45,234 nucleotides of DNA from Rhodoferax sp. OV413 (GTDB lineage: Bacteria; Pseudomonadota; Gammaproteobacteria; Burkholderiales; Burkholderiaceae_C). The translations under genes and the position numbers were made by a program. The stretch covers positions 1-45,234 of the forward strand of contig CAMAWD010000048.1 in the NCBI GenBank assembly GCA_945861785.1, given 5' to 3'. Shown here in pieces: positions 8,039 through 19,079 of the stretch. A model generated the notes under the pieces. It worked only from the letters and a program-made list of their open reading frames with translations. It made no database searches and was not told the DNA's origin. Within the stretch, counting starts at the first letter, position 1. Each line of letters opens with the position of its first letter.

Positions 8039-8831
8039 CGGGCCTCCAGGCGATCATGGTCTGCACCAGCGCGCGCAGGACCGGTGCGAGCCGCTGCGCG
8101 CGATGCGGGTCGACCCGGTAGGGCGCCCGTTCCTCCATGTAGGTGCTCCAGCACATCTCAAGCTGCACCGCATGTTGGCCCAGCTGCGGTTGGCCCAGCG
8201 AACGTGTGATGTAGCCGCCCTTGAAGCGGCCGTCCACCACCTGCGTGAAGTCCGATTGCGCTTGCAGCACCTGCTGCAATGCGTGGCGCAGGCCAGGCGC
8301 GCAACTCGCACCACTGGCGGTGCCCAGGTTCAGGTCGGGCAAGCTGCCCTCGAACAGCCATGGCAGCTCCGAGCGGATGCTGTGGCCATCGAAAAGAACC
8401 GCATGGCCGTGCCGGGCCTGGATGCGCGCCAGTTCCGTGCGCAGCGCATCGTGGTAGGGCTGCCACCAGGTGGCGCGCCGCTGGTCGATGGTGTTGGTGT
8501 CGGGGGCATGGCCGTCGCGGTAGATCGGGTCGCCGGAGAAGAAGCGGGTCGGGCAGAGTTCGGTGTTGTTGACACCCGCGTACATCGGCGTGTTCCCGGG
8601 CGGGCGGTTCAGGTCGATCACGAACCGCGAGTGGTGCGGGATGATCAGTCCGGCGCCGAGTTCGCGCGCGAAGGCGTACAGCTGGTCGAGGTGCCAGTCG
8701 GTGTCTTCCACCTCCAGTGCGCGCGGCAGGTAGTGGGCGCGCAGCGCCTGGGGAATCCCGGTGCCCACATGGGGCAGGCTGATCAGCAAGGGGGTGCTGC
8801 CGGGGTGGAGGTCAAAGCAGGGTGTGTTCAT
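8031..8831 (-). CDS. hutG: N-formylglutamate deformylase HutG
   Basis: 266-residue FGase-family hydrolase that splits N-formyl-L-glutamate into formate and L-glutamate, the last step of the HutF pathway. Landmarks: [12 protein letters not shown] near the N-terminus, [29 protein letters not shown], and [17 protein letters not shown]. Overlaps hutI upstream by 4 bases (ATGA) and hutF downstream by 8, so translation is coupled in both directions. Confidence 0.95.
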   Translation of the reverse strand: MNTPCFDLHPGSTPLLISLPHVGTGIPQALRAHYLPRALEVEDTDWHLDQLYAFARELGAGLIIPHHSRFVIDLNRPPGNTPMYAGVNNTELCPTRFFSGDPIYRDGHAPDTNTIDQRRATWWQPYHDALRTELARIQARHGHAVLFDGHSIRSELPWLFEGSLPDLNLGTASGASCAPGLRHALQQVLQAQSDFTQVVDGRFKGGYITRSLGQPQLGQHAVQLEMCWSTYMEERAPYRVDPHRAQRLAPVLRALVQTMIAWRPDA

Positions 8832-10042
8832 CGGATACGCTCGGTGCCTCCGACGACCACGCGCCGGCAGGGGTTGTGGCCGAACCAGTAGGCCAACTCG
8901 TTGGGATGGTCCAGATCCCAGGCCACGAAATCAGCCCGCTGGCCCGCAGCCAAGGTGCCTCGGTCCGCCAGGCCGAGAGCCCGCGCGGCGTGCAGCGTGA
9001 CACCTTGCAGGGCCTCCAGCGGTGTCATGCGAAACAGCGTGCAGGCCATGTTCAGCATCAGCAGCAGCGACAGGCCGGGTGAGGAGCCTGGATTGTGGTC
9101 GCTGGCCAGCGCCATCGGAACACCCTGCGCACGCAATTCGGCAATCGGCGGCATCTTGGTTTCGCGCAGAAAATAGTAGGCGCCCGGCAACAGCACCGCG
9201 ACGCTGCCCGCGGCCCGCATTGCGCCGATGCCCGCTGTGTCCAGATGTTCCAGGTGGTCGCAGGACAAGGCGCCGAACTCTGCCGCCAGTGCGGCACCGC
9301 CCTGGTTGCTGAGTTGCTCGGCGTGCAGTTTCACCGGCAGGCCCAGGGCGCGGGCAGCCTCGAACACGCGCCGGGTCTGTGCCGGGCTGAAGCCGATGTT
9401 CTCGCAGAATGCGTCGACCGCATCGACCAGGCCCAGCGCATGCAGTTGGGGCATCCACGCGCAGACGGCGGTGATGTAGTCGTCGGCGCGGCCGTCGAAC
9501 TCCGGGGGCAGCGCGTGCGCGCCCAGGTAGGTGGTGCGCACCGCCAGCGGCAATTCGCGGCCCAGCTGGCGGGCCAGCGCCAGGCAACGCTGTTCGTCCG
9601 CCAGGCTCAGGCCGTAGCCCGACTTGATCTCTATCGTGGTCACGCCTTCGGCCATGAGCGCAGTGGCACGTTTGCGCGCTGCCGCCAGCAGCGCACCGTT
9701 GCTGGCGGCCCGTGTTGCGGCGACGGTAGAGCGGATGCCGCCGCCGGCCCGTGCGATCTCCTCGTAACTCGCGCCTTGCAGGCGCAACTCGAATTCGCGG
9801 GCACGCTGGCCGCCGTAGACCAGGTGCGTGTGGCAGTCGATCAGCCCGGGTGTCACCAGCGCCCCGCCAAGGTCGTGCTCGGCCGTGGTGCGCGCGCGCC
9901 ACTGTGCGGGCAGTTCGGCCAGCGGACCGACCCACAGCAAGGAGTCGCCGCCGACCAGCATGGCAGCGCCGTCGACCAGACCCCATGTGCCGCCTTGCAG
10001 AGTGGCCAGCCGGGCGTTGCACCAGAGTGAGATGGTTTCCAT
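8828..10042 (-). CDS. hutI: Imidazolonepropionase HutI
   Basis: 404-residue amidohydrolase that opens the ring of imidazolone-5-propionate to formiminoglutamate. The ATG at 10042 gives the family N-terminus ([18 protein letters not shown]) and the usual length; the frame is open further upstream but without similarity. Motifs: [22 protein letters not shown] (HTH metal site), [19 protein letters not shown], and [12 protein letters not shown] with the third metal ligand. Starts 4 bases after the hutD stop. Confidence 0.95.
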   Translation of the reverse strand: METISLWCNARLATLQGGTWGLVDGAAMLVGGDSLLWVGPLAELPAQWRARTTAEHDLGGALVTPGLIDCHTHLVYGGQRAREFELRLQGASYEEIARAGGGIRSTVAATRAASNGALLAAARKRATALMAEGVTTIEIKSGYGLSLADEQRCLALARQLGRELPLAVRTTYLGAHALPPEFDGRADDYITAVCAWMPQLHALGLVDAVDAFCENIGFSPAQTRRVFEAARALGLPVKLHAEQLSNQGGAALAAEFGALSCDHLEHLDTAGIGAMRAAGSVAVLLPGAYYFLRETKMPPIAELRAQGVPMALASDHNPGSSPGLSLLLMLNMACTLFRMTPLEALQGVTLHAARALGLADRGTLAAGQRADFVAWDLDHPNELAYWFGHNPCRRVVVGGTERIR

Positions 10043-10046
10043 GGGG

Positions 10047-10667
10047 TCAGCTCCAGGGTGAGAAACCCAGCCACCAGGCGCTTCCGGTTGCGCCGCCGGG
10101 TTGGGGGGTGAAAGTGCAGGGCGCGGCGTGCGCCTGCGCCGACCAAAGCAGGGTGTCGGCTGCAACATCGATGGCCTGGGTGTCGCATTGCCAGCGGCCT
10201 GCCATCGTGGTGTACATGCCGCGCATCACAAACGCAGCGTTCCATGGTGCGCCCGGTTGCCAGCGCAGCATGGCACCGGAGCCCTGGCGCAGCATCAGGT
10301 TGAGATCCTGGGTGGGGCCGTCGAGCAGGCGGCAAGACGGCGCGGCGGCTCCATCGAAACACAGGGCCTCGTCACCGGCACGCACGGTGTGGTCACCACC
10401 CCCGAACCCCAGCACCACCCCGTGACCCTGCAGCACCGCAAACCAACGCTCGACCAGCGGGAATGCGGAGAACGGGCCGTCGCGGTCGATGTCGGCGCGG
10501 CTGATCCGCAGCTGCCAATCGCCCTGCGCAGGCCATGCCAGCAACTCGCGGGTTTGCCCGCCGCCGTTGCGCCACGCTTGTGCAGGTACGGTTGCCGCTG
10601 CCACCAGCACCGGGTCTGACGGTGCGGCCGAACCCTGCGCGTCGTGGTGTCCCTGCGCCGGGCTCAT
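10047..10667 (-). CDS. hutD: HutD family protein
   Basis: 206-residue HutD/Ves family cupin-like protein. The family signature is at the N-terminus ([20 protein letters not shown]), with [29 protein letters not shown] after it and a DLNLMLR motif in the second half. It is a conserved accessory of hut loci. In pseudomonads it is thought to limit over-activity of the pathway, perhaps by binding formylglutamate, but no enzyme activity is established. Its start overlaps the hutC stop by 4 bases. Confidence 0.93.
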   Translation of the reverse strand: MSPAQGHHDAQGSAAPSDPVLVAAATVPAQAWRNGGGQTRELLAWPAQGDWQLRISRADIDRDGPFSAFPLVERWFAVLQGHGVVLGFGGGDHTVRAGDEALCFDGAAAPSCRLLDGPTQDLNLMLRQGSGAMLRWQPGAPWNAAFVMRGMYTTMAGRWQCDTQAIDVAADTLLWSAQAHAAPCTFTPQPGGATGSAWWLGFSPWS

Positions 10668-11425
10668 GGTTTGAACGCGCCTTCGACGCGGTAACGCGAG
10701 CCGGGGTGCACCAGCCGCGCCATGGTGATCGGGATGCCGCGGTTGACGGTGCGCCGGACGATGATCAGGCAGGGCTCCTGCGCCGGAATGCCCAGCAAAC
10801 GGGCTTCACGCGCGCTTGGCGAACCAGCCTCGATGGAATATTGCGCCTCCCACAGTGGCGCCACCTGAAGAAGATAGTGGGTTGGCGTGATCTGCGTGAA
10901 GTCGGTCGCCAGGTAGTCCGGCGCACAGGCCGGATTGACGTACCGGTCCTCGCATTGCAGGGCCAGGTTGTTCTCGAAATGCACGATCAGCGTGTGGAAC
11001 ACCGCCGTGCCTTTGGGCAGGCCGAGCTGGGCGGCGACCGCGGCGGTGGCGTCTTCCTGGCGCGCGATATGCACCTCGGCATGGTGGCGGTGCCCACGGG
11101 AAAGTATTTCCTCATGCAGGTCGCGGATGGTGAGTGTGGACGAGACCCGGAACAGATGGGCGGCGTAGGTGCCCAATCCCTGGACCCGTGTGACCAGACC
11201 CTCGTTCTGCAGTTCGCGCAGGGCCCGCGTGACGGTCATGCGGCTGACACCGAATTGCGTCACCAACTCGGAATCGGAGGGCATCAGGGCGCCGGGCTGC
11301 CAGTGTCCGCAAGCAAGCCCCTGCTTGAGGAACTCCTTGACCCGGGCATACGGCGCCTTGGCGGGCAAGGTCAAGCCTGCATTTCGGGGTTGACCGGGAG
11401 AGGGGGGCGACTGCGCTTCCAGCAT
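10664..11425 (-). CDS. hutC: Histidine utilisation repressor HutC (GntR family)
   Basis: 253-residue GntR/HutC repressor. N-terminal winged helix at about residues 22-90 (LMPSDSELVTQFGVSRMTVTRALRELQNEGLVTRVQGLGTY) and C-terminal UTRA ligand domain (VHFENNLALQCEDRYVNP, APLWEAQYSIEA). HutC proteins are released from DNA by urocanate. It is the first gene of the leftward hut string. No ribosome binding site precedes the ATG at 11425, and a good -10 box ends seven bases upstream, so the mRNA probably begins at the start codon (leaderless). Confidence 0.95.
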   Translation of the reverse strand: MLEAQSPPSPGQPRNAGLTLPAKAPYARVKEFLKQGLACGHWQPGALMPSDSELVTQFGVSRMTVTRALRELQNEGLVTRVQGLGTYAAHLFRVSSTLTIRDLHEEILSRGHRHHAEVHIARQEDATAAVAAQLGLPKGTAVFHTLIVHFENNLALQCEDRYVNPACAPDYLATDFTQITPTHYLLQVAPLWEAQYSIEAGSPSAREARLLGIPAQEPCLIIVRRTVNRGIPITMARLVHPGSRYRVEGAFKP

Positions 11426-11431
11426 CTGTAA

Positions 11432-11467
11432 ATTCTAGTTGCATAGACTTGTCTAGTCAAGTAGACT
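11432..11467. promoter_or_regulatory. Overlapping divergent hut promoters with HutC operator-like palindrome
   Basis: Leftward promoter for hutC: -35 TTGACT (minus strand, 11460-11455), 17-bp spacer, -10 TAGAAT (11437-11432). Rightward promoter for hutUH: -35 TTGCAT (11439-11444), 17-bp spacer, -10 TAGACT (11462-11467). The palindrome ACTTG-TCTAGT-CAAGT at 11447-11462 lies across the spacer of one and the -35 of the other. It resembles the CTTGT/ACAAG half-sites of known HutC operators, so one bound repressor would silence both operons, including hutC itself. Confidence 0.7.
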
Positions 11468-11510
11468 GGCACCGGAAATTTCCATTTTCAGCAACCCTTG
11501 CGAGGCCGCC

Positions 11511-13214
11511 ATGTCCGACTTGTCTCCCGTTCACCAGCTTGCCAAACCCCGTCCAGTGCGCTCCCCGCGCGGAACCGCGCTCAGCTGCCGCAACTGGCTG
11601 ATCGAAGCCGCCTACCGCATGGTCCAGAACAACCTCGATCCGGAAGTCGCCGAAAACCCGGACGCCCTGGTGGTGTACGGTGGCATCGGCAAGGCGGCAC
11701 GCAACTGGGACTGCTTCGAACAGATCCTGCAAAGCCTGCGCGACCTGAAGGAAGACGAAACCCTGCTGGTGCAATCCGGCAAGCCGGTGGGTGTGTTCCG
11801 CAGCCACGTCGACGCGCCGCGGGTGTTGATCGCCAATTCGAACCTGGTGCCGAAGTGGGCCACCTGGGAGCATTTCCACGAGCTCGACCGCAAGGGCCTC
11901 ATGATGTACGGCCAAATGACTGCTGGGTCCTGGATCTACATCGGCAGCCAGGGCATCGTGCAGGGCACCTACGAGACCTTCGTCGAAGCCGGCCGCCAGC
12001 ACTACGGTGGCGACCTTGCCGGGCGCTGGATTCTTACCGCAGGACTGGGCGGCATGGGCGGGGCGCAGCCCCTGGCCGCGAGTTTCGCCGGGGCTTCGTC
12101 GCTCAACATCGAATGCCAGCAGTCGCGCATCGACTTCCGCATCAAGACGCGTTACCTCGACGAGCAGGCCACCGACCTGGACGACGCACTGGCGCGCCTG
12201 GCGCGTTACCGCGACGAAAAGCGCGCGGTGTCCATCGGCCTGCTCGGCAATGCCGCCGACGTGTTGCCGGAGCTGGTGCGCCGCGCCCGTGCCGGGGGCT
12301 TGCGGCCTGACCTCGTCACCGACCAGACGTCTGCACATGATCTGGTCAACGGTTACCTGCCCACGGGCTGGACGGTGGCCGGCTGGCGCGCTGCCCAGGC
12401 CGACGATGCACAACACGCCGGGCTGCGCGACGCCGCGGCAAAGAGCTGCGCCGTGCATGTGCAGGCCATGCTCGACTTCCAGTCCATGGGCATTCCGACC
12501 GTCGACTACGGCAACAACATCCGCCAGGTTGCGCTCGACGAGGGGGTGCAGAACGCCTTCGATTTCCCCGGCTTCGTGCCGGCTTATGTGCGACCGCTGT
12601 TCTGCCGCGGAAAGGGGCCGTTTCGCTGGGTGGCCTTGTCGGGCGACCCCCAGGACATCCGCAAGACCGATGCCAAGATGAAGGAACTGTTCCCGGATGA
12701 CGCTCACCTGCACCGCTGGCTCGACATGGCGTCCGAGCGCATCGCGTTCCAGGGCCTGCCGGCACGCATCTGCTGGATCGGCCTGGGCGAGCGGCATCGC
12801 GCCGGGCTGGCGTTCAACGAGATGGTGCGAAGCGGCGAGCTCAAGGCACCGATCGTGATCGGGCGTGACCATCTGGACAGCGGTTCGGTGGCTTCGCCCA
12901 ACCGCGAAACCGAATCGATGAAAGACGGCAGCGACGCGGTGTCCGACTGGCCGCTGCTCAACGCGCTTCTCAACACCGCAGGCGGCGCGACATGGGTCTC
13001 CTTGCACCATGGGGGCGGTGTGGGCATGGGGTATTCGCAGCATTCGGGCGTCGTGATCGTGTGTGACGGTACAGAGGCTGCCGACAAGCGCATCGAGCGC
13101 GTTCTTTGGAACGACCCCGCCACGGGTGTGATGCGCCATGCAGACGCCGGTTACGACATCGCGGTGGCGACCGCCCGCGAGCAGGGCCTGAACCTGCCGA
13201 TGCTGGGGAAATGA
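11511..13214 (+). CDS. hutU: Urocanate hydratase HutU
   Basis: 567-residue urocanase converting urocanate to imidazolonepropionate with tightly bound NAD. The N-terminal [25 protein letters not shown] block, [39 protein letters not shown] (dinucleotide site) and the [10 protein letters not shown] signature with its conserved Cys at residue 421 are all present. The length matches the family. GAGG lies six bases before the ATG. hutH follows after a single base. Confidence 0.97.
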   Translation: MSDLSPVHQLAKPRPVRSPRGTALSCRNWLIEAAYRMVQNNLDPEVAENPDALVVYGGIGKAARNWDCFEQILQSLRDLKEDETLLVQSGKPVGVFRSHVDAPRVLIANSNLVPKWATWEHFHELDRKGLMMYGQMTAGSWIYIGSQGIVQGTYETFVEAGRQHYGGDLAGRWILTAGLGGMGGAQPLAASFAGASSLNIECQQSRIDFRIKTRYLDEQATDLDDALARLARYRDEKRAVSIGLLGNAADVLPELVRRARAGGLRPDLVTDQTSAHDLVNGYLPTGWTVAGWRAAQADDAQHAGLRDAAAKSCAVHVQAMLDFQSMGIPTVDYGNNIRQVALDEGVQNAFDFPGFVPAYVRPLFCRGKGPFRWVALSGDPQDIRKTDAKMKELFPDDAHLHRWLDMASERIAFQGLPARICWIGLGERHRAGLAFNEMVRSGELKAPIVIGRDHLDSGSVASPNRETESMKDGSDAVSDWPLLNALLNTAGGATWVSLHHGGGVGMGYSQHSGVVIVCDGTEAADKRIERVLWNDPATGVMRHADAGYDIAVATAREQGLNLPMLGK

Positions 13215-13215
13215 C

Positions 13216-14754
13216 ATGCTGATGCAACCCGGACACCTGACACTGGACCAGCTCCACGCGGTCCATCTCGGAGGCCAGGCACTGAGCTTGCCGCCAGAAG
13301 CCGGCGCGGCCATCCGCGCCAGCCAGCAAGTTGTGCAACGTGCGGCGGACGGTGATGCGCCGGTCTACGGCGTGAACACCGGATTCGGCAAACTTGCCAA
13401 CCAGCGCATCAGCAAGGCGCAACTCGATACGCTGCAGCTCAACCTGATCCGCTCCCACAGCGTGGGTGTGGGGGAGCCACTGAGCCCGGAGGTGGTGCGG
13501 CTGATGCTGGCGCTCAAGGCGGCCAGCCTGGCGCGTGGCCATTCGGGCGTGCGTGAGGTGGTGGTCGACACCTTGCTGGCGGTGCACAACGCAGGCCTGG
13601 TCCCATTCGTGCCATCGCGCGGTTCGGTGGGAGCGTCCGGCGACCTCGCCCCGCTGGCCCACATGACCCTGGCCCTGATGGGTGAAGGCAGCATGTTGGT
13701 GGATGGCAGGGCCGTGCCAGCAGATGCCGTGCTCGCGCGGGCTGGTATCGCCCCGCTGAAGCTCGGCCCCAAGGAAGGGCTGGCGCTGATCAACGGCACG
13801 CAGACATCGACCGCCCTGGCCCTGCACGCCTTGCTCGCGTTCGAACCGGTGCTCGAGGCGGCGCTCGTGATCGGCGCCCTGACGGTGGATGCGGCCCGCG
13901 GCAGCGACAGCCCGTTCGATCCGCGCATCCACGCATTGCGTGGCCAGCCCGGACAAATCGACGTGGCGCAGTACTACCGCGCCCTGTTGCTCGGCAGCGC
14001 CATCCGCGATTCACACCTTGACGGTGATGACCGCGTGCAGGATCCGTACAGCCTGCGTTGCCAGCCGCAGGTGGTTGGCGCCTGCCTCGACCAGTTGCGC
14101 CACGCCGTGAAGGTGCTGGTGCGCGAGGCCAACGCAGTGACCGACAACCCGCTGGTGTTTGCCCAGGACGGCGCCATGCTGTCGGGGGGCAACTTCCACG
14201 CCGAGCCGGTCGCGCTGGCCGCCGACGGCATGGCCTTGGCTATCGCCGAGGTCGGCGCCATCGCCGAGCGCCGCATCGCGATGCTGATCGACAGCGGCGT
14301 ATCGCGGTTGCCGCCGTTCCTGACTGCAGACGCGGGCCTCAACAGCGGCTTCATGATTGCACACGTCACTGCGGCCGCGCTGGCGTCCGAGAACAAGTCG
14401 CTGGCGCATCCGGCCAGCGTGGACAGCCTGCCGACCAGTGCCAACCAGGAGGACCACGTGTCGATGGCCACCTTTGCGGCGCGCCGCCTGCAGGCCATGA
14501 TCGACAACACCGCGCATATCCTGGGCATCGAATGGCTGGCTGCGGCGCAGGGCATTGAATTTCTGCGGCCGATGCGCAGTTCGGTGGCGCTCGAGCAGGC
14601 GCACGCCTTGCTGCGCGAGCAAATCCCCGCGATGGACCAGGACCGGTACCTGGCGCCGGACATCGCACACGCCACGCGTCTGGTTCGCGACGGATCGCTG
14701 TCGCGCATATTCAGGACGCTGCCCGACCTGCCGCAGCTCTGGATCGCAGCCTGA
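13216..14754 (+). CDS. hutH: Histidine ammonia-lyase HutH
   Basis: 512-residue aromatic amino-acid lyase: L-histidine to urocanate and ammonia, the first step of the pathway. The MIO cofactor triad Ala140-Ser141-Gly142 lies in [24 protein letters not shown] near residue 51 carries the catalytic Tyr, and DNPLVF and QEDHVSMA are also family motifs. Transcribed with hutU with a 1-base gap. Confidence 0.97.
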   Translation: MLMQPGHLTLDQLHAVHLGGQALSLPPEAGAAIRASQQVVQRAADGDAPVYGVNTGFGKLANQRISKAQLDTLQLNLIRSHSVGVGEPLSPEVVRLMLALKAASLARGHSGVREVVVDTLLAVHNAGLVPFVPSRGSVGASGDLAPLAHMTLALMGEGSMLVDGRAVPADAVLARAGIAPLKLGPKEGLALINGTQTSTALALHALLAFEPVLEAALVIGALTVDAARGSDSPFDPRIHALRGQPGQIDVAQYYRALLLGSAIRDSHLDGDDRVQDPYSLRCQPQVVGACLDQLRHAVKVLVREANAVTDNPLVFAQDGAMLSGGNFHAEPVALAADGMALAIAEVGAIAERRIAMLIDSGVSRLPPFLTADAGLNSGFMIAHVTAAALASENKSLAHPASVDSLPTSANQEDHVSMATFAARRLQAMIDNTAHILGIEWLAAAQGIEFLRPMRSSVALEQAHALLREQIPAMDQDRYLAPDIAHATRLVRDGSLSRIFRTLPDLPQLWIAA

Positions 14755-14776
14755 CGGGCGCGGGCCGCGATCCTGC

Positions 14777-15439
14777 TCAGCGCTGCGGGCCGGCGAAGTC
14801 CCCGCGCCGACCCGCCGGCGAGGCTGGCGCAGAATTCGGGCTGGGGTTCTTGTCCCTGCGCCCCGGCAAAGCCTCACGCCGGGCTTGCTCCCGGCGCTCG
14901 ATTTCCTTCACCATCGCGGCAAACTGCTCTTCGATCTGCAGCCGGATCACGGTTTCGGCGATCAGCGGCGGCAAGTCTTCCTCGAGTGCGACGGTCCCCA
15001 CCCAGCGCAGCAGAACTTGCGGCGGATCGGCCAGGACGATGCTGGTTTCGTAGCGTCCCTGCAAGTGCCGCAGTGTGCCCGCAATTCGCCGCACCTCGAT
15101 CTTGGAGTCATGCTCGGTGGCTTCGAGCGTGACCTCGACCGGCACCGTCAGAAACAGAAACCTGGCTTCGCCCGATTGTTCGATCGTGGTGGTCGTGCCA
15201 GTGCGCGCGAGGACGCGGCTGCGTTTGATACCGGGGATGAATTCGGGCAGGCGCTCGTAGTCGGTCAGTGTGTCCCATACCACTGTCAGCGGTGCTTGCA
15301 GCGTGGCCTGCGCATGCACGGAGACCAGGTCTGCGGCGCGGCGCGCCACCACCTGCACATCGGCGCCGGCCAGGACTTTGCCGCCCGCGCCAAGCAGGAA
15401 AACGGCTCCCAGCAACAAAGGCAGGAGGGGGTTTGCCAC
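14777..15439 (-). CDS. SRPBCC (polyketide cyclase/START-like) protein with signal peptide
   Basis: Lipid-binding-fold protein. The SRPBCC part runs from VSVHAQATLQAPLTVVWDTLTDYERLPEFIPGIKRSRVL to RYETSIVLADPPQVLLRWVGTVALEEDLPP, followed by a charged helix and a proline-rich tail. The preferred start is the GTG at 15439, which begins with a hydrophobic export signal (NPLLPLLLGAVFLLGAGG) and gives 220 residues. An ATG at 15550 would add 37 residues before the signal. Convergent with hutH, which ends 22 bases away. No substrate can be inferred; coenzyme-Q or aromatic-ligand binding is typical of the fold. Confidence 0.75.
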   Translation of the reverse strand: MANPLLPLLLGAVFLLGAGGKVLAGADVQVVARRAADLVSVHAQATLQAPLTVVWDTLTDYERLPEFIPGIKRSRVLARTGTTTTIEQSGEARFLFLTVPVEVTLEATEHDSKIEVRRIAGTLRHLQGRYETSIVLADPPQVLLRWVGTVALEEDLPPLIAETVIRLQIEEQFAAMVKEIERREQARREALPGRRDKNPSPNSAPASPAGRRGDFAGPQR

Positions 15440-15550
15440 CGTGGGTGCAGTGTACGTGCATCGTCCACGTCCCGGGCAGCGCCTGCCTGCATGCGCGATA
15501 CTTGGGTCCGGCAACGCGATATCGCGCGCTTCAGCCCCAATTGGAAACAC

Positions 15551-16168
15551 ATGCCCGATCCAGCGCCAATTTTCACAATGGCCACCCTGCGCGGGGCCTG
15601 CGTAGTACTGGGCCTGGCGGGTGTTTGGACGCCGGGGCCGCTGTTGGCCCAGCCGGGCGCCGCCGCCAACACCCCCGCGGGCGCCTGCCCGTCAATCCTT
15701 CAGCAGAGTTTCAAACGGCTGCAGGACGAAACCCCGCAGAACCTGTGCCAGTACGCTGGCAAAGTGGTGCTGGTGGTCAATACGGCGAGTTTCTGTGGGT
15801 TCACCGGCCAGTACGAAGGCCTGGAGCGGCTCTATTCCCGGCTCGGGCCGCAGGGTCTGGTGGTGCTGGGCTTTCCCGCCAACGATTTTGGCCGGCAGGA
15901 GCCCGGCAGCAGCAAGGAGATCGCCGATTTTTGCTTCAACACCTACGCCGTCAAGTTCCCGATGTTTGTAAAGTCTGCCGTGGTGGGCAAACAGGCGAAC
16001 CCGCTGTTCATTGCGCTCGCCCGCGCTACGGGGACGACGCCGGCATGGAACTTCCACAAGTACCTGATCGATCGTCGGGGCCGGGTGCTGGGCAGTTATG
16101 CGAGCGAGGTCGCGCCGGAGTCACCCGCGCTGGTGGCGCAGATCCAGCAGGCGTTGGCGGCCAAGTAG
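15551..16168 (+). CDS. Exported glutathione peroxidase-like protein
   Basis: Thioredoxin-fold peroxidase of the GPx family, 205 residues. Active-site Cys82 lies in NTASFCGFTGQYEGLERLY, Gln116 in FPANDFGRQEPG, and Trp166-Asn167 in TTPAWNFHKYLIDRRG, so the catalytic tetrad is intact. About 45 extra N-terminal residues contain a hydrophobic stretch and LLAQPGA, a likely signal peptide, so it acts in the periplasm. The start may also be the ATG at 15578, which makes a tidier signal. Bacterial enzymes of this type usually draw electrons from thioredoxin rather than glutathione. Confidence 0.85.
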   Translation: MPDPAPIFTMATLRGACVVLGLAGVWTPGPLLAQPGAAANTPAGACPSILQQSFKRLQDETPQNLCQYAGKVVLVVNTASFCGFTGQYEGLERLYSRLGPQGLVVLGFPANDFGRQEPGSSKEIADFCFNTYAVKFPMFVKSAVVGKQANPLFIALARATGTTPAWNFHKYLIDRRGRVLGSYASEVAPESPALVAQIQQALAAK

Positions 16169-16205
16169 CACCCGCACGCCCAGCCCGTCCGCCCGCTGAC
16201 AAACC

Positions 16206-16883
16206 ATGACCGAACGTTTCCCCACTCCTACGCGTGACGATATTGCCTTGCTCGAACCCTTCGAGCGCCTGGGCATGGCGCAGATCGCGCTGGTGTCCAC
16301 CGGGTCCGAGGCCGAGCAGGCTTTTGCACTGCTGTCGGCCGCCGCCGTGCTGGGTTTTGACACCGAGTCCAAACCAACCTTCATCCGCAACGAGGTGTCG
16401 GGCGGGCCGCATGTGCTGCAGCTGTCCACGGCACAGCAGGCTTTCGTCTTCCAGTTGCACGATGCGCAGTGCCGCGAGGTGGTGGCGAGCCTGCTGGCTC
16501 TGGAGACGCTCACCAAAGTGGGTTTCGGCCTGGGGGACGACCGCCGGCGCATCGTCAGCAAGCTTGGCGTCGATCCGCAGGGGGTGCTCGATCTCAACAC
16601 CGTATTTTGGCGCAACGGTTACCGCCGGGACATGGGTGTCAAGGGCGCGGTTGCGGTGGTGTTCAACCGGCGCTTCATCAAGTCGCGCAAGGCCACCACG
16701 TCCAACTGGGCCAACCCGCGGCTCACCGAAGCCCAGCTGGTGTACGCGGCCAACGACGCCTACGCGGCCCTGCGGGTGTTCGACGCGCTGCAGTCGCAGG
16801 CCCCGGGCGCGGGCCCCTACAGCGAGGTGCGCAGCGACCAGATTTCCGGGAACAACACCACGTCGAGCATCTTGCGCAGGTAA
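16206..16883 (+). CDS. 3'-5' exonuclease domain protein (DEDDy, RNase D-like)
   Basis: 225-residue single-domain DnaQ-fold nuclease. The first acidic pair is D52/E54 (LGFDTESKP), the second motif is [12 protein letters not shown], and the third is [13 protein letters not shown], with the Tyr-Asp pair of DEDDy enzymes. No HRDC domain is present, so it is not RNase D itself; substrate (RNA or DNA) unknown. The last 67 bases, about 22 codons beyond the nuclease domain, are antisense to the 3' end of kynA. Confidence 0.85.
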   Translation: MTERFPTPTRDDIALLEPFERLGMAQIALVSTGSEAEQAFALLSAAAVLGFDTESKPTFIRNEVSGGPHVLQLSTAQQAFVFQLHDAQCREVVASLLALETLTKVGFGLGDDRRRIVSKLGVDPQGVLDLNTVFWRNGYRRDMGVKGAVAVVFNRRFIKSRKATTSNWANPRLTEAQLVYAANDAYAALRVFDALQSQAPGAGPYSEVRSDQISGNNTTSSILRR

Positions 16884-17656
16884 CTCACGCCACCGGTGCC
16901 ACCGGTGCCGCGCTTGAAACCGATCACACGTTCCACCGTGGTCACATGGCGAAAACGCCACAGGCGAAACGCGTCTTCGAGGTCGGTGAGTTCCTCGCCC
17001 AGCTGGTACAGGTCCCAGTGCGCTTTCGGGTCGCGGTAGACCACCAGCCAGGCCTGTTCGACGTCGGGGCTCGCAATGTAGGCTTGGGTCCAGTCGCGCT
17101 GGGTGCAACTGGCCGGCACCGCGATCCCGCGGCGCGCCAGCAGGCGCAAGGCTTCGTCGTACAGCGACGGCGTCTCGCAGGCCGCCTGCACCATGGCCAG
17201 CAGGTCGGGCCGGTGCTGGTGCGCCTTGAGCATGGCGGCGTTCTTGTTGCCCAATGCGAACTCGATGCAGCGGTACTGCGCGCTCTGGAAACCACTGGAA
17301 CTGGCCAGGTAGGGCCGGATGGCGCTGTACTCAGGCGGGGTCATGGTGGCGAGCACGTCCCAGGCATGCACCAGTTGTTCCATGATCTTGCTGACGCGCG
17401 CCAGCATCTTGAACGCAGGGCCCAACTCGTCGCGCGCCACGCAGCGGATGGCGGCGCCCAGTTCATGGAGCATCAGCTTCATCCACAACTCGCTGGTCTG
17501 GTGCTGGATGATGAACAGCATCTCGTTGTGGTCGGGTGAGCGCGGATGTTGCGCGTTCAGCACCTGGTCCAGGTGCAGGTAGTCGCTATAACTCATCGAC
17601 TTGCTGAAGTCGAGTTGCGCCTTTTCCTCGGTAACGATGTGTTCGGGTGTGCCCAT
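16817..17656 (-). CDS. kynA: Tryptophan 2,3-dioxygenase
   Basis: 279-residue haem dioxygenase converting L-tryptophan to N-formylkynurenine. Family motifs: [35 protein letters not shown] (distal pocket), [10 protein letters not shown], and [24 protein letters not shown], whose His is the haem ligand. The ATG at 17656 has GGAGG seven bases upstream. Last gene of kynB-kynU-kynA, 77 bp after kynU. Confidence 0.97.
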   Translation of the reverse strand: MGTPEHIVTEEKAQLDFSKSMSYSDYLHLDQVLNAQHPRSPDHNEMLFIIQHQTSELWMKLMLHELGAAIRCVARDELGPAFKMLARVSKIMEQLVHAWDVLATMTPPEYSAIRPYLASSSGFQSAQYRCIEFALGNKNAAMLKAHQHRPDLLAMVQAACETPSLYDEALRLLARRGIAVPASCTQRDWTQAYIASPDVEQAWLVVYRDPKAHWDLYQLGEELTDLEDAFRLWRFRHVTTVERVIGFKRGTGGTGGVSYLRKMLDVVLFPEIWSLRTSL

Positions 17657-17733
17657 CAAGAATCCTCCATGCTTCTCATTGCCAGGTCTGCCGCCGGGAA
17701 CGGCCCGGCAGTGCCAGTGAGGCCACTGCTGGT

Positions 17734-19041
17734 TCAGGTCACCGCGCGTTTCTGGTTGAACTGCGCTTGCATCCACTCCCCGGTCTGCAGCACCTGGCGC
17801 AGGTGTTCCACCGCGTTCCAGACGTCTGCGAAGCCGACATACAGCGGGGTGAAGCCGAAACGCAGGATATCGGGGTGGTTGCGGCCGTCGCCGGCGCGAA
17901 AGTCGCCGATCACACCCCGCGCGATCAGTGCCTGCATGATGGCGTAGGCGCCCTCGGCACGGCTGAGCGACACCTGGGAGCCGCGGCGTTGGTGGTCGAG
18001 CGGCGTGGCGACGGACAGGCCGAAGCCGGCGCAGCGTTGCCCGACCAGCGCAATGAACAGGTCGGTCAGTTGCAGAGATTTGCCGCGCAACGCGGTCATG
18101 GCGTCCTGCCCCGGGATGCAGTCCTGCGCCGCCAGCACGGTGTCGAGCCCGCATTCGAGGGCGCGCATGCTCAGGATCGGTTGCGTGCCGCACAGGTAGC
18201 GGGTGATGCCGGGGGCGGGCAGGTAGTCGGGCGTGAATGCAAAAGGTGCGGCGTGCCCCCACCAGCCCGACAGCGGTTGCCAGAAGCGGCTGGCGTGGCG
18301 TGGGTGCACCCAGACAAACGCCGGAGCGCCGGGGCCGCCATTGAGGTATTTGTAGCCGCAGCCCACCGCGAAGTCGGCATCGGCTTGCTCCAGGTGCACC
18401 GGCACCGCACCGGCGCTGTGCGCCAGGTCCCACACCACCAGTGCACCGGCCTGGTGGGCGGCGGCCGTGACGGCGGCCATGTCGAACATGGCGCCGGTGC
18501 GGTAGTTCACGTGCGTGAGCATGAGCACGGCGACGCTGGCATCGAGCGCGGCATCCAGTTCGTCGGCGTGGACAAGCTGCAGTCGGCAGCCACGCTGCTT
18601 GCACAGCGATTCGGCGATGTACAGGTCGGTCGGGAAGTTGCTGCGTTCGCTCAGGACGACGCGGCGTTCGGGTGCATCCAGTGCGGCGATGTGCAGGGCG
18701 GCGCTGAGCACCTTGTACAGGTTGATCGAGGTGCTGTCGGTGGCCACCAGTGTGCCCGCAGAGGCACCGACCAGCGTGCCGATCTTGTCGCCCAGGCGCT
18801 GCGGCAACTCGAACCAGCCGGCGCTGTTCCAGGAGCGGATCAGGCCCTGGCCCCACTCTTCGGTGACTGCCTGGGCCACCTTTGCGGCGGCGCTGCGGGG
18901 CATGGCGCCGAGCGAGTTGCCGTCGAGGTAGACCACGCCATCGGGCAGGTTGAACTGGTCGCGCAGGAGGCGCAGCGGGTCCTGGGCGTCGCGCTCCAGG
19001 CAGTCGGCCAGGGTGATGGGGGCAGGGGAGGCAGATGTCAT
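17734..19041 (-). CDS. kynU: Kynureninase
   Basis: 435-residue PLP enzyme that splits kynurenine into anthranilate and alanine. Visible: [13 protein letters not shown] at residues 38-50, [30 protein letters not shown] with the cofactor Asp, and [16 protein letters not shown] with the PLP lysine K231. The start at 19041 gives the family length. Ends upstream of kynA and begins 38 bases after kynB in the same leftward operon. Confidence 0.97.
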   Translation of the reverse strand: MTSASPAPITLADCLERDAQDPLRLLRDQFNLPDGVVYLDGNSLGAMPRSAAAKVAQAVTEEWGQGLIRSWNSAGWFELPQRLGDKIGTLVGASAGTLVATDSTSINLYKVLSAALHIAALDAPERRVVLSERSNFPTDLYIAESLCKQRGCRLQLVHADELDAALDASVAVLMLTHVNYRTGAMFDMAAVTAAAHQAGALVVWDLAHSAGAVPVHLEQADADFAVGCGYKYLNGGPGAPAFVWVHPRHASRFWQPLSGWWGHAAPFAFTPDYLPAPGITRYLCGTQPILSMRALECGLDTVLAAQDCIPGQDAMTALRGKSLQLTDLFIALVGQRCAGFGLSVATPLDHQRRGSQVSLSRAEGAYAIMQALIARGVIGDFRAGDGRNHPDILRFGFTPLYVGFADVWNAVEHLRQVLQTGEWMQAQFNQKRAVT

Positions 19042-19079
19042 GGGCGGGGGCTGGAAGTGGGAAAGGGGCGCACCGGCGA

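Noticed and set aside
11457-13313. A 618-codon minus-strand frame opposite hutU
   Set aside because: Antisense shadow of an intact urocanase; no recognisable domain and no ribosome site.
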